A stretch of DNA of 64,000 nt, from NCBI RefSeq assembly GCF_901000735.1, contig NC_081541.1, positions 44,160,263 to 44,224,262 of the forward strand, given 5' to 3'. The position numbers and the translations under genes were made by a program. The DNA comes from Corylus avellana (lineage: Eukaryota > Streptophyta > Magnoliopsida > Fagales > Betulaceae). This document shows positions 39,391-50,976 of this stretch, piece by piece (positions within the stretch are counted from its first letter, which is position 1; each line of letters starts with the position of its first letter). Under the pieces are notes generated by a model. That model did no database searches and was not told where the DNA came from. It saw nothing but the letters and a program-made list of their open reading frames with translations.

Positions 39391-40780
39391 ATAGCGGCAA
39401 CTTTATATCGCCGCTAATAGGCCAAGTATTTTTTTATTTGTTTTTTGTCTGGACGATTAGCGGCAACTACAAACGTTGTTGCTATTGATCCTCCAATAGC
39501 GGCAACTTTTAAAGTTGCCGCTATTAGGTCCTCAATAGCGGCAACTTCATGTTGCCGCTACTAGGCCAAGTATTTTTTTATTTTTTTTGTCTGGACGATT
39601 AGCGGCAACTATCAAAGTTGCCGCTATTGATACTCCAATAGCGGCAACATAGAACGTTGCCGCTATTATGCCATTAATAGCGGCAACTTAAAGTTGCCGC
39701 TATTAGGCCAAGTATTTTCTTATTTGATTTTTGTTTGGACGATTAGCGGCAACTACGAAAGTTGCCGCTATTGATTCTCTAATAGCGGCAACTTAACGTT
39801 GCCGCTATTAGGCCAAGTATTTTCTTATTTGATTTTTGTCTGGACGATTAGCGGCAACTACGAAAGTTGCCGCTATTGATTCTCTAATAGCGGCAACTTT
39901 CAACGTTGCCGCTATTAGGCCCTCAATAGCGGCCACTTTAAGTTGCCGCTATTAGGCCAAGTATTTTTTTTATTTGTTTTTTGTGTAGTTGCCGCTATTT
40001 ATCCTCTAATAGCGGCAACTGTCAACGTTGCCGCTATTAGGCCCTCAATAGCGGCAACTTTATGTCGCCGCTATTAGGCCAAGTATTTTTTATTTTCTTT
40101 TTGTCTTGACGATTAGCGGCAACTACTAAAGTTGCCGCTATTGATCCTCTAATAGCGGCAACGTCTAAAGTTGCCGCTATTAGGCCCTCAATAGCGGCAA
40201 CTTTATGTTGCCGCTATTAGGCCAAGTATTTTTTTATTTGTTTTTGTCTTGACAATTAGCGGCAACTACCAAAGTGGCCGCTATTGATCCTCTAATAGCG
40301 GTAACTTTAAACGTTGCCGCTATTAGGCCCTCAATAGCGGCAACATTATGTTGCCGCTATTAGGCCAAGTATTTTTTTATTTGTTTTTTTGTCTTGACGA
40401 TTAGCGGCAACTACCAAAGTTGCCGCTATTGATCCTCTAATAGCGGCAACTTTTAAAGTTGCCGCTGTTCCGCTCCTAATAGCGGCAATAGATTGTTGCC
40501 ACTAATTGTGTTTAAATAGCGGCAACTAAAATGGCCGCTATTGAGTGCCTAACAGCGGCAACTTGCTAATGTTGCCGCTGATGGGTAGTAAATAGCGGCA
40601 AGATGAGTCGCCGCTATTAGTGTTGCTGCTAAATATCGTAATTTTTGGTATTTAGCGTCCGCGATTAGCGGCGACAATAAAGTCGCCGCTAATGGCCTCT
40701 CATTAGCGGCAACTTTTAGTAGTTGCCGCTAATAACCCCTCATTAGCGGCAACTTTTGGGTCGCCGCTAATAATTTGGTT
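39391..40780. repeat. Subterminal AGCGGCAAC palindrome array (copy 1)
   Basis: Dozens of AGCGGCAACT...AGTTGCCGCT inverted pairs, each able to fold into a short hairpin. They are grouped in higher-order units of about 100-150 bp separated by GGCCAAGTATTTT plus a T-rich spacer. Such subterminal repeats are where CACTA transposases bind. The motif is far richer in CG and CNG sites than its surroundings. Confidence 0.9.
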
Positions 40781-40803
40781 GCTAATGACCAAATTTCTTG
40801 TAG

Positions 40804-40917
40804 GTGCTGGCTGGGTTGAGTGCCTTGAATTTGTGTGTTTATGTGTGGGTTGCTAAGCGTTTTGTGTACAAAAAAGTTGAAGGGGATGATGATGATGATG
40901 CTGATATACTTGCATAA
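40804..40917 (+). pseudogene. Last 37 codons of NPF gene A, joined to the CACTA end
   Basis: Begins GTGCTGGCTGGG and reads VLAGLSALNLCVYVWVAKRF to the Asp-rich tail and TAA. It is identical to 31126-31239 except for GCT in place of one GAT codon. The flank 40918-41174 also matches. No upstream exon is present, because the sequence to the left is the CACTA end. It is either gene A disrupted by the transposon in the other haplotype, or an assembly chimera. Confidence 0.85.
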
Positions 40918-41174
40918 ATGGAGCAGCATTAGATGATGGAACGAAGAAATTAAGTGTTAACGTTAATTATATGTTTTCTAGCTCCTGTTTGGATTAGATG
41001 TATAGCAAACAGTGTATAATTAGGCTTTCTCTGTCTCTTAAACATATTTATGGGACTATGTTTACGATCCCATGACTTAAAAATATAATCTTTAACCATA
41101 TATCTATAGGCACTCTTTCCTTTAAGCCCGTTTTTAAGGGCGATCAATTTTATATGAGGTTTGTATAATTTGGT

Positions 41175-42004
41175 ATTAGAGTCACGTCGTCACGTCGCCA
41201 CATCGAGTGCGAGATCAGACACAATTTGTCGAGTATGAAATCGAATGAGTTGTCACTTTGTCGTTGAATTACGAAGAGAGCTACTAGCTAGCTATAGGCT
41301 GAATTAAAAGGTTTTCGTATGGTTTATGAATATATATAATATTAAGTTTTTGAATCTTGATAGATGATTGAAGCAAAAAAATTATTAGACGTGTTTGTTA
41401 AACTATTGTCTGTTTTAGAAGTTTAATTTAAAGTATTTCTTGATAAGTAAGATTCAACACATAAAATATTTAACTGAAATAGAGAGAAATTGTTGAATTG
41501 ATTAGAATTTAAACTCAAGGATTGGGCTTAATAATACCTATTAAACATTCATTGATTAAAAAAAAAAAATTATTATTAATAGAAAACCTGATATCAAATA
41601 TTATGTGAGTGTAAATAGCTCTTGTCATTTTGTGTATAAGCAGGAAAAATGTTGAAGGACTTCCATTCTTTTTCAGGATGCTTTAAATGAGAGTGAGGTT
41701 CTTGGCATGCATCTACCATTTTCATGCCTTGGGGGGTGTGAGAAGGAGGAGAGCAAGTTTTTACTGCAAACCATTGATCAGACTCTACAGTTAAACACAG
41801 CGATAATGTGATATAGAGGCACATATACATGCACATGCACCCACGTGTCAAATTCTATGCTGAAGAGAGCATGAGAAATATGACAAGTAAAAAAATTTTG
41901 CTTTTTTTTTTTTTTAAACTTTGGCCCCTGAAAAATATTTTACTACAGTCTGCTCTCCCAAATAAATGCCAAAAAAGAAATGAAGTGATAATGAATTTCA
42001 TGCA
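41175..42004. other. Spacer between NPF genes A and C
   Basis: No gene was recognised. The part at about 41590-41880 is conserved with 47560-47800 upstream of gene D. It includes RY-like GCATGCATC and a CACGTGTC box at 41842-41849. Confidence 0.6.
41842..41849. promoter_or_regulatory. G-box/ABRE-like CACGTGTC upstream of gene C
   Basis: CACGTGTC, a core bound by bZIP/bHLH factors in plants. It lies 270 bp before the gene C start codon, inside a block conserved upstream of gene D (47753-47760). The function is inferred from conservation between paralogues only. Confidence 0.4.
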
Positions 42005-42012
42005 TATAAAAG
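42005..42012 (+). promoter_or_regulatory. TATA box of NPF gene C
   Basis: TATAAAAG followed by GACCC, 114 bp upstream of the start codon at 42119. Confidence 0.7.
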
Positions 42013-42118
42013 GACCCAAATATTGCACAAAAAGTATACCATCAAACTTTTTGTAGTACCAAGTCCAAATCTTCAAATAATCTTTCCATTGGTAACTCTC
42101 TTAAGGCACACACCAGTC

Positions 42119-45100
42119 ATGGTTGATAATGAAGTACATAGAGATACCAACAATGTCTCTACACAACAAAAACCCACCAAGGGTGGTTGGAGCGCCGCCG
42201 TATTCATCATCTGTAAGCCAATCTCCTCCACCTCCTCCTCCTTCAGCTTCATGCAGTACTTCATCTTTTTCACTTGCACTTCTGATTGCATGCAGTTGTT
42301 GAGGTGGCTGAGCGATTTGCCTTCTTTGGCATGGTGGGGAACCTCATCACATACCTCACAAACGAACTCAACCAGCCGATTCCTACAGCCGTTAAGAATG
42401 TCAACATCTGGGTTGGTGTGTCGTGTCTCTTGTCAATATTTGGAGCCTTCATTGCTGATTCCTTCTTGGGTCGGTTCAAGACCATCCTTTTCTCCTCCAT
42501 CATTTATCTCCTGGTGATCAATCTCTCCACCTTGTTTCTCTTCCATTATCTTCCATACAAAACCTTCATGCATGCTTTCTTAAATCACCGCTAGTTGTCC
42601 TAAAAACTTAAGCTGATAGGAAGAGGTTACGTGCAATATTTAATTTAAATGAGGGGTAAATTGATAGTGTCAAAGTTCGATTTCAGGACTTTTGGTTCTG
42701 ATACTATGTTAAACTACTAGTTATCCCAAAAGATTAAGCTAATAGGAAGATATAAATTTAATCACTTAATCATTAGTTTAACCGTTCTAAACCATGTATT
42801 TGTCATGTGTTTTATGTCTGACAGGGAATGGTTTTGTTGACACTGTCGGTTTCACTAATTCCTGTGCATAATCGCAAAGTAATGTTCTTCATAGCGCTCT
42901 ACATTTTAACAGTCGGCGAAGGAGGGCACAAGCCATGCGTGCAAACCTTCGCGGCAGACCAGTTTGAGGAGGATTCAGAAGAGGATAAGAAGGCCAAGAG
43001 CTCATTCTACAACTGGTGGTATTTGGGAATAATGGCTGGCTCCACTTCTGCCACACTCGTGGCAGTATATGTGGAGGTAAAAATTTTGTGGGTTTTTTTT
43101 TTTTAAGTCAAACTCATTTTTTGACAAATTTATTCATCTTTCACTTACAAACTCATTTATATCATAATAATGTTAAGGGAACAACTTTTGCTTCCCTAGA
43201 TGATTTAGGGTACAACTTTTGGCATGGTTCTCTTAGTTTAGGGAACAACAAGATAAATTGATTTTAGGAAAGCTACTGCTAGTGCACTAATATTATAAAT
43301 TATATTTTATCCTACAATTATCTTATAATATTGATGTAGCAGTCTCAATTAATCATTCGATCAATTTTTGTTAAAAAAAAAATTCAATGATAATTGGGAT
43401 TGCTGTGTCAATATTATAAAGTAAAAATATAATTTATATCATTTCTCTTAAAGAAAACTACTTGATAGAATACTTATTTGAGAGAATCCTAATCCTTTCA
43501 TAGTATGCATACAGGACAATGTTGGTTGGGGCGTAGGGTTTGGAATTTTGTTAGCAGCATTGGCGGTGTCACTAGCAATATTTTTGCTAGGAATAAAGAG
43601 GTACCAGAAGCAGGGTCCTCTGGGGAGCCCGCTCACTACAGTGGTGCAGGTGCTTGTGGCGGCAGCTCGGAAGTGGCGTGTGAATGAGACACGCGACGGT
43701 TGTGGTGTTTATCATGGAGATGATGAGAGGGATGGGTCCAACAAAGTCGATCAATCTAAGGCTCGGAGAATGGCTCGTACTAATCAATTGAGGTATGTTC
43801 TGTTTTTTTTTTTTTTTTGGGAGGAAATTAATGAGGTATGTTTCTATTCAATGGGTGTACTCATATTGTTCTGTGGTCCAAAGAGAAAAATATTTATAAG
43901 GTTTAATAAATTTACTGGATAAATTGTTAGTAATTTAGATAATGAATAAAAGAGCCTTTATGGATCCATTGTCAAATGAGTGGAGATCCCAAATTTTGCT
44001 TGGACATATGGGCTCTATATTATATCTTTCACATTTATTATCTAAATTGCTAACAATCCGAATAGTAGAAATTGCTAAGAATCTTTATCCCGTTTCTCTA
44101 CTCTTATGTAACTGACAAAGTTCATAAGTTGTGGTGGTACTAAAGATAAAGTAGGGCACTGATTGAGCTCATGTCAAATATGGAAAATATTAGGGTATAA
44201 TCTCTTATAAATTGGAAGCATTCGATCATACCATCTCCCCCCCTTCATTGTGGTTCTCATTAGTGACACTAATATTGTCTATTTTGTAGATTAATAATGT
44301 TAAATACTATATTTTTATCTATTTGTCCAACCATGTTGACCGACACTCCAAATCAATAATTGGATTTTTTTTATTTAATAATAATTAATCCAATGATTAG
44401 TTGAGAGTACTACGTCAATTTTGTTGGACATATACATGTTGAATAGAATTCTCTTGGTAGAGAGGACCTATAGCATTATCCATGACAAATTTAATGCCCT
44501 AATAGGCTTGCTTGTTCTTGTTCCTTTCCCTGAACTTTATATCCTCTTATTGTGTGTACTTTTTTCTCCTCTAATTCTCTTCAAGAGAAGATTTGTCTTA
44601 CAAGTTACAAATAAAGTGCAGATCTTTGGACAAGGCAATGATAATTGACAACATCGATGCCATGAGAAAAATCAAAGATCCTTGGAGGCTATGCTCTTTA
44701 AATCAAGTAGAAGAAGTGAAGCTCGTCTTTCGCCTTATCCCTATATGGTTAAGTTGCTTGATGTTTTCAATAGTCATCTCTCAACTCCAAACCCACTTCA
44801 CCAAACAAGGCAGTACAATGATGAGATCAATCGGACCTCATTTCAAAATCCCCCCAGCATCACTTCAAGCCATTGTTAGCCTCACAATTGTAATCACCAT
44901 ACCAATATATGACAGAATTCTAGTCCCCTGGACTAGTAGAAAATTCACAGGACACCCATCTGGGATAACTTCACTCCAAAGGATAGGAATTGGCCTATTT
45001 TTATCCATTCTTATAATGATTGTGTCAGCCCTAGTAGAAGCCAGAAGGATCAGCATTGTAAAAGAGCACAACCTCATGGAAAACCCTAAAGCAATAGTTC

Positions 45101-45456
45101 CAATGAAGCTGTGGTGGCTGCTACCACAATATATGCTTTGTGGTTTGGCAGATCTGTTTGCGTTTGTAGGGCAACAAGAACTGTTCTATGATCAAATGCC
45201 GGAGTCAATGAGAAGCTTAGGAGCAGCACTTTACCTCAGTGTGTTTGGAGTGGGATGTTTCCTCAGCAGTGCTGTTATTTGTGTGGTTCAGGCCATTAGT
45301 TCAAGCTGTGGTGAAGAATGGCTTGGTGACAACCTCAACCGCGCACACCTTGATTACTTCTACTGGGTGCTGGCTGGTTTGAGTGCTTTGAATTTGTGTG
45401 TTTATGTGTTGGTTGCCAAGCGTTTTGTGTACAAAAAAGTTGAAGGGGATGTATAG
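42119..45456 (+). CDS. NPF gene C: NRT1/PTR family 5-like transporter (complete)
   Basis: Predicted 12-helix proton-coupled NPF transporter. Exons 42119-42212, 42296-42513, 42825-43076, 43515-43792 and 44622-45456 join with GT-AG borders to 559 codons including TAG (558 aa). ExxER (EVAER) is at residues 34-38, and the GEGGHKPCVQTFAADQF signature is in exon 3. The C-terminal half carries IPIYDRILVPW, WWLLPQYMLCGLAD and FYDQMPESMRSLGAALYLS. It is closely related to genes A and D (tandem paralogues) and lacks gene A's last intron, the SGIT codons being continuous. A second copy of exons 4-5 is at 34358-32396. The start is fixed by the conserved GGW.AAVFII and by a TATA box 114 bp upstream. The substrate is unknown. 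Confidence 0.93.
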
Positions 45457-46118
45457 CAAACGGTGTATATTTAGGCTTTCTCTGTCCCTTAAACATTTTA
45501 TGGGAGTATATAAGTTTAAGGTCCTACGACTTAAAATGTAATCTTAACCATATGTCTATAAGTTTTTGGATATGCTTCTCTTTCAGCCTGTTTTTAAGGG
45601 TGATCGGTTTTATCTGAGATTTGTATCATTTGGCATCAAAATTAGCAAACACGTCGAGTATGGGATTAGATGCTATTTATCAAGTATGAGATCGAATATG
45701 TTGATACTTTGTGGCTGAGTCATGAAAGAGGCGACCTATACTTTGGATTAAAACATCTTGATACTATGTATGAACATATATATAGTATTAAGCCTTAGAA
45801 TCTTGATAAATGGATGAAGCCACTAGAAAAAAAATGGGGGGTTCCCCCTTTTTTTTTTTTTTTTTTTTTTTTTCAATTAATTAACAAAGGATTAGAAAGA
45901 CAATGGCCAAAGATTGGGGCATATATTTAGCATCTAAACAAATAAAATTTGATTTTCACTAAAATATCATTAGAGGTTTTTGTTAAACTAGTATATGTTC
46001 TAAATTAAATATTTTTGGATAAATGAAATCTAACATATTTAATGAAATGGAGGGAGAGAAACGGTAGAATTGAACTCAATGCTTGTGTTGCTTTGTGCTT
46101 AACAATAACCTATTAAAC
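45457..46118. other. 3' flank of gene C
   Basis: Probable 3' UTR and spacer, resembling the 3' flank of gene A. It contains a GGGGGGTTCCCCC word followed by a 29-nt T run (about 45847-45875). No gene was recognised. Confidence 0.6.
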
Positions 46119-46676
46119 AAAACAAGTTAATTCTAACAACCCTATGGATTCGTCTCTTTTCTCTCTAGCTGCCAGAGAGAAAAGCGAAATCCTTTAGCCA
46201 CACAGGGGAGGAGGGTTGGCCATTTGGCTGCCTCCCTCCTCCCTTCGTCCTTCTCATTCCGGTGCTAGTTATTTACCTGATGCCCTAGCCCCGGTGCCTC
46301 CTCTTTTCCCCTTCCTTGCCGCCCCTTTCCTCCTCTGTTTTCTCCGTTTTTGCCCCTTCCTTGCCGCTTTTCTTCCCCTACCTTCATTTTTTGCAGCGGG
46401 CTCCTTGGCCTTGTTTTGGCTTTTTGTGGGTTCGACTTGTGGGTGGCTTTCTTTCAAACCCCCCCGAATTTTGTCTGTGGTAGCTGCCGACCTGTGTCGC
46501 CGCTTTGTTGCCCGCTATTAGGGTTTTCTTTCATGCGTCCCCATCGCGTTGAGCTCCCACGCCCCTTATGCAGCGGTTTCTGGCCTGCACAGGTCCAGCT
46601 CCCTTTCGGCTACCGTCTTCCCGCTTTGTGCTCATTTTCCCTGTTTTGGTGGTTCGTTGTTGTTGTTGTTGTTGTT

Positions 46677-46707
<31 letters not shown>

Positions 46708-47479
46708 NNNNNNNNNNNNNNNNNNNNNNNNNNNNNNNNNNNNNNNNNNNNNNNNNNNNNNNNNNNNNNNNNNNNNNNNNNNNNNNNNNNNNNNNNNNNN
46801 NNNNNNNTTTTTTTTTTTTCTTGTTTGTGGTTGTTTTTAGGTCTTGCTTTACCGGTCTTCTCCGCCCCTATTTGCCGCCCACTGTCCATTACTGGGCCTT
46901 TCGACGCGTCCTCGTTGCGATGAGCTTCCAACACCCCTCCGGTTTTCTGTTCCCGGCGTGTGCGTGATCGGAGTGTGTTGTTTCTTTTCTTGTTTTATTT
47001 CCCTGTTTTGTTGCTTCTTTAAAATGTATTTGTGTTTTGGCGTGTGTTTTTCCCTGTATTGTTTAATTTCCTTGTTTTGTTCGGCTTGTAATAAGGCTCT
47101 TTTCTCTCTCACTTGATCTATGTCGCCTTCGGGTTAATTAGTTTTAGTCCAGACATTTGGGTTGTGGATGTGATCATTATCCTAGCCTTCGGGTCGATGA
47201 TGAAGAGTTTCGGCATGAGACTCTTTCCGTTCTCAGGGTCGAGAAATAATTGCTATTCATGCATTTGGTTGAGTCTGTCAGTCATAGATCTAGTATTAAA
47301 TCTGATTTTAGTCATGGGTTAGTGGATTGGTCTTAAATCTTGTATTAAATGTGGTAATCTTGTAACTTTATGCTATGGTTGCTTCAGAGTTTTACTCTGT
47401 GATATAAGAACTTTATGCTCGTGGTATTATTGAATGAAAGGTTATGTTTTTTCTCAAAAAAGAAAAAAGAAAAAAGAAA
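46119..47479 (+). mobile_element. LINE-like (non-LTR) insertion, polymorphic, containing a gap
   Basis: Flanked by a perfect 12-bp target-site duplication AACCTATTAAAC (46107-46118 and 47480-47491). It ends in an A-rich (A6G)n tail preceded by TATTGAATGAAAGGTT, a typical plant LINE 3' end, and the left part is a CT-rich leader. No reverse transcriptase is visible, so it is internally deleted or non-autonomous. The other haplotype contig (31738-31749, inverted) has the intact empty site. A (GTT)n run and T27 precede the gap at 46708. Confidence 0.8.
46708..46807. other. Assembly gap (100 N)
   Basis: Lies inside the LINE-like insertion and is flanked on both sides by long T runs, so it was probably caused by the homopolymer. 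Here the two flanking contigs do belong together. Confidence 0.99.
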
Positions 47480-47491
47480 AACCTATTAAAC

Positions 47492-48684
47492 ATTAATTTA
47501 TTAAAAACAAAAACAAAAATAAAAATATGAAGAACATTAATAGAACCTGATGTCAATGTGATTGTAAATACCTCTTGTCATTTTGTGTATTAAATGAGAG
47601 TGAGGTTCTTGGCATGCATCTACCATTTTCATGCCTTGGGGGCGTGTGAGAAGGAGGATGCATGGAATTTTTACAGCGAAGTAGTGATCAGGCTCTTAAA
47701 GTTAAACACAGTGATAGTGTGATATGGAGGCACATATACATGCACATGCATCCACGTGTCAATTTCTATGGTGGAGAGAGCATGAGAAACATGACAAGTT
47801 GCCATACCCTCTTCTTTTTATTAATTCTTCCCCCCTTCTGGTTATTTACCAACAAGAAAAAAGCAAATACCAACAAGCTAGCATGCATTAATTAATTAGG
47901 CTCCAAATACATGTATTTATGGACCGAATTGAAATTTCTTACTTTTTTTGTGGTTGAAGGATTTAGCATAGTTGCTAAAGAACATAAAATTATTAGTAGT
48001 TTTTTTTTTTTTTTTTAAATGGTTGATATTTAATTTCATTCTCTATCTTTTTGTTATGAAAAACTTGATTAAATATGAACAGCTGAAAAAACTATATAAA
48101 ATTTGCTTTAATTTTTTATATAGCGTACCAAAGCCAAATCATTTTTGAAATTACATATATAGGCTTGTAATTCTAAAGATCCAAGATTCAGGCTGTTTCA
48201 TTTGGTCTGAATTGATCAGCAAAATAAATCCTATAAAAACAAATAACTACTCATCGCCGACAGGTAAAGATCGAGGTGGTGCGACCACTCCTTTAGATTC
48301 AGCAAGGGATGACCAATCACACCCTAACCACCTTGACTAACCACTTTTCAAAAGATTAAAAAACGGTGGTAGTCGATCATTACTTTTCAAGGAGGTGGTC
48401 CATCACCTCAAGGGGTGGTATTACCCTTCGGTTACTAATTTTTTTTAAGGCCTACTTACCTTAATCTAAGCCGTTCATTGTAAATAAATAACCTGAATTT
48501 TTGAAATTATAATCCCTACAATTCATTTCATTCTTGGAATTGCGGGGATGTTAATCCATTGGTCTAATTAATGACCCCAATGACAGCTCAAAACTTACTC
48601 AACTACACTAGATAGTACTAGATACCAATTGAAGTAACCAAATAAATGCCAAAGAAGAAGTTAAGTGATAATGAATTTAATGCA
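47492..48684. other. Spacer upstream of NPF gene D
   Basis: The part at 47560-47800 is conserved with the upstream region of gene C. From about 48260 to 48430 there are GGTGGTC/GACCACC words in both orientations, resembling a decayed hairpin element. From 48498 onward it matches 34749 onward. No gene was recognised. Confidence 0.6.
47753..47760. promoter_or_regulatory. G-box/ABRE-like CACGTGTC upstream of gene D
   Basis: Same box and neighbours (CATGCATCCACGTGTCAA, then GAGAGCATGAGAAA) as upstream of gene C, but about 1 kb from the gene D start because of extra sequence between. Confidence 0.4.
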
Positions 48685-48692
48685 TATAAAAA
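48685..48692 (+). promoter_or_regulatory. TATA box of NPF gene D
   Basis: TATAAAAA followed by GGATCC, 85 bp before the start codon at 48770. Confidence 0.7.
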
Positions 48693-48769
48693 GGATCCAA
48701 ATGCACAAGAATTTCCATCCAACTCTTTGGTACTATACCAAGTCCAAATCTTCACATAAACTTTCAGCC

Positions 48770-50976
48770 ATGGTTGATAACTATGAAGATAGAGATACCA
48801 ATTACAAGGAGTCTACACAAGAAAAAACCACCAGCGGTGGTTGGAACGCCGCCGTATTCATCATCTGTAAGCCAATCTCCTCCACCTCCTTCAGCTTCAT
48901 ATGCACTTCATCTTTTTCACTTCTACTTCTAATTGGATGCAGTTGTTGAGGTGGCTGAACGATTTGTGTTCTTTGGAATGTCGGGGAACCTCATCACATA
49001 CCTCACAAACGAACTCCACCAGCCTATTCCCACAGCGGCTAAGAATGTCAACATCTGGGTTGGTGTGTCTTGTCTCTTCTCCATATTTGGAGCCTTCATT
49101 GCTGATTCCTTCTTGGGTCGGTTCAAGACCATCCTTTACTCCTCCATCATTTATCTTCTGGTGAATTATCCCTTCCATTGTCTTCCATACAAAATCTCCA
49201 TGTATGCTGCTATCGATGAAAATTGAGTATATATATTTTTACCAAAAAAAAAAAAAAACCATTTTGCCATTTACTTAACAAATGACATTTTTCAAGCCGT
49301 TCGGTGCAAAGAAACGCTTGAATTTGGTGTGTGTTTGTGTATAGTTGATCTAAATTAAACCTTGAATTTGTCATATGTTTTATGTGACAGGGAACCGTTA
49401 TGTTGACACTGTCGGTGTCAGTAATTCCTGTGCATAATCGTAAAGTAATGTTCTTCATAGCGCTTTACATATTAACGGTCGGCGAAGGAGGGCACAAGCC
49501 ATGCGTGCAAACCTTCGCGGCGGACCAATTTGAGGAGGATTCAGAAGAGGATAAGAAGGCCAAGAGCTCATTCTATAATTGGTGGTATCTGGGAGTAGTG
49601 TTTGGCTCCACTTCTGCCACACTCGTAGTAATATACTTGGAGGTAAATTAACATCTGTCTAATTATTTGTGAGCTTAATTCTTATATTAGTACAAGGTTT
49701 TTTATTTTTTGTTTTCTGGTTTTCTATTCAAAGATGGGAAAGGGAGAAGGGGGATTATTTTAGTAGAAGTTGTAAACACGTACATTGATTTAACTTTGTC
49801 CAAATTTTGGAATAGGTAATCTCCATTGATTTTGTGAATATAGTGTACTCACGTCATTTAAAATTTTGGAAAAACTTAATTCACTTAATATTCTTGAACT
49901 TTCATCGCTTTTGCAATATCATTTTCAAAGTTCAAAAACTCTCAATTTAATGTATTGAATTTAAAAAAATTTGCATTCTCACCCGTCCTGTTAGAGTTTG
50001 GGGATTAAATTAGATGGTCAATTGGGCTAAATGACCACTATACTGCTGTAAAGTTTATGAAATTACAAAATTATCCTAAAATTACATTTTTTTTTTTTTT
50101 TAAAAAAAAAAAGTAAAGTAAAAAAAAAAAAGATTAGAAAAAAATACATGGGTATTTTGGAAATTTTTCAGAAAATCATAACAGAGGGGTGAGCTGACAT
50201 ATTTTGTAAATTAAGTTCCATAGACTAAATTGAGAATTTTTGAACTTTGGGTGGTTTGGGCCGGGGGATGGGGAGAGAGAGATTGCGAAAATGATAAAAA
50301 CTCAAGGGAGTTAAGTGGAGTTTTTCTAAAAAATTTAAATGATATAGTGTATGAAACTGTATTACAACATATATACCATCAGATATATATGTAAAATTTA
50401 GATCATAAAATAATTCCTCTTAACATCACTTGAAATAAAGAAGATTGTAATCCCCAAATTTTAGATGAATCAAATCCATCCAAAGCTTCAATAATTTAAT
50501 GATGGGAAAATTGTTCCTAATTTTTTTTAATGCTTTTTACACACGAAAAGAAAGAAATTATTTGTAATTGTTCATAAAAGAAAGAAATTATTTAGATAAT
50601 AAAATTGTTCCTAATAATATTATTTGTGATTTCAAAATTCCTAATCTTATTCTGGATCATGATTCTCAAGAATTCCAAATCCTTATATAATATGTAAACA
50701 GGACAATGTTGGTTGGGCCGTAGGATTTGGAATTTTGGTAGCAGCAATGTCGGTGTCACTAGCAATATTTTTGCTAGGAATAAAGAGCTACCGGAAGCAA
50801 GGTCCCCTAGGGAGCCCACTCACTGCATTGGCGCAGGTGCTTGTGGCGGCGGCTCAGAAGTGGCGCGTGAATGAGATGCGTGACGGTTGTAGTGTTTTTC
50901 GTGGAGATGAGAGGGATGGGTCCAACAGTACCGGTCAATTTAAGGCTCGGACTATGGCTCGTACAAATCAGTTGAG
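48770..50976 (+). CDS. NPF gene D: NRT1/PTR family 5-like transporter, exons 1-4
   Basis: Exons 48770-48866, 48943-49160, 49391-49642 and 50702-50976 encode the N-terminal 280 residues of an NPF transporter. They carry ExxER (EVAER, residues 35-39) and the GEGGHKPCVQTFAADQF signature, and all splice borders are GT-AG. Exon 4 ends in the same phase as in genes A and C, but the contig stops 968 bp later at a gap, and no last exon follows in the next contig (a CACTA element). The second copy (35018-37109) joins by contig overlap to an exon at 62900-62162. Whether this copy carries the same premature stop cannot be seen here. Confidence 0.88.
49869..50326. mobile_element. Long-TIR MITE in intron 3 of gene D
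   Basis: Same element as at 36101-36553, with GAAAAACTTAATTCACT at the left and an A/G-rich mirrored right end GTGGAGTTTTTC. It is diverged from its counterpart by small indels. Confidence 0.7.

Larger units (their letters stand above)
38398..40803. mobile_element. CACTA (En/Spm-like) transposon end, copy 1
   Basis: The element end reads CCAAATTTCTTGTAG, the reverse complement of the classic plant CACTA terminus CACTACAAGAAA, minus its last two bases. Inward are nested AGCGGCAAC palindromes (39391-40780), an AT-rich stretch, and a minisatellite (38398-39095). No transposase is visible, and the other terminus is beyond the gap. It is nearly identical to 52410-54845 but lacks about 28 bp near 39988. 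The outer border runs directly into the last exon of NPF gene A. Confidence 0.85.

Noticed and set aside
39391..40780. Regularly spaced palindromic repeats that look CRISPR-like at first glance
   Set aside because: Plant nuclear DNA, repeats and spacers vary in length and are themselves repeated, and the array ends in a CACTA terminus.
46350..46967. 205-codon plus-strand ORF
   Set aside because: Runs through a T homopolymer and the 100-N gap; it is low complexity inside the LINE-like insertion.
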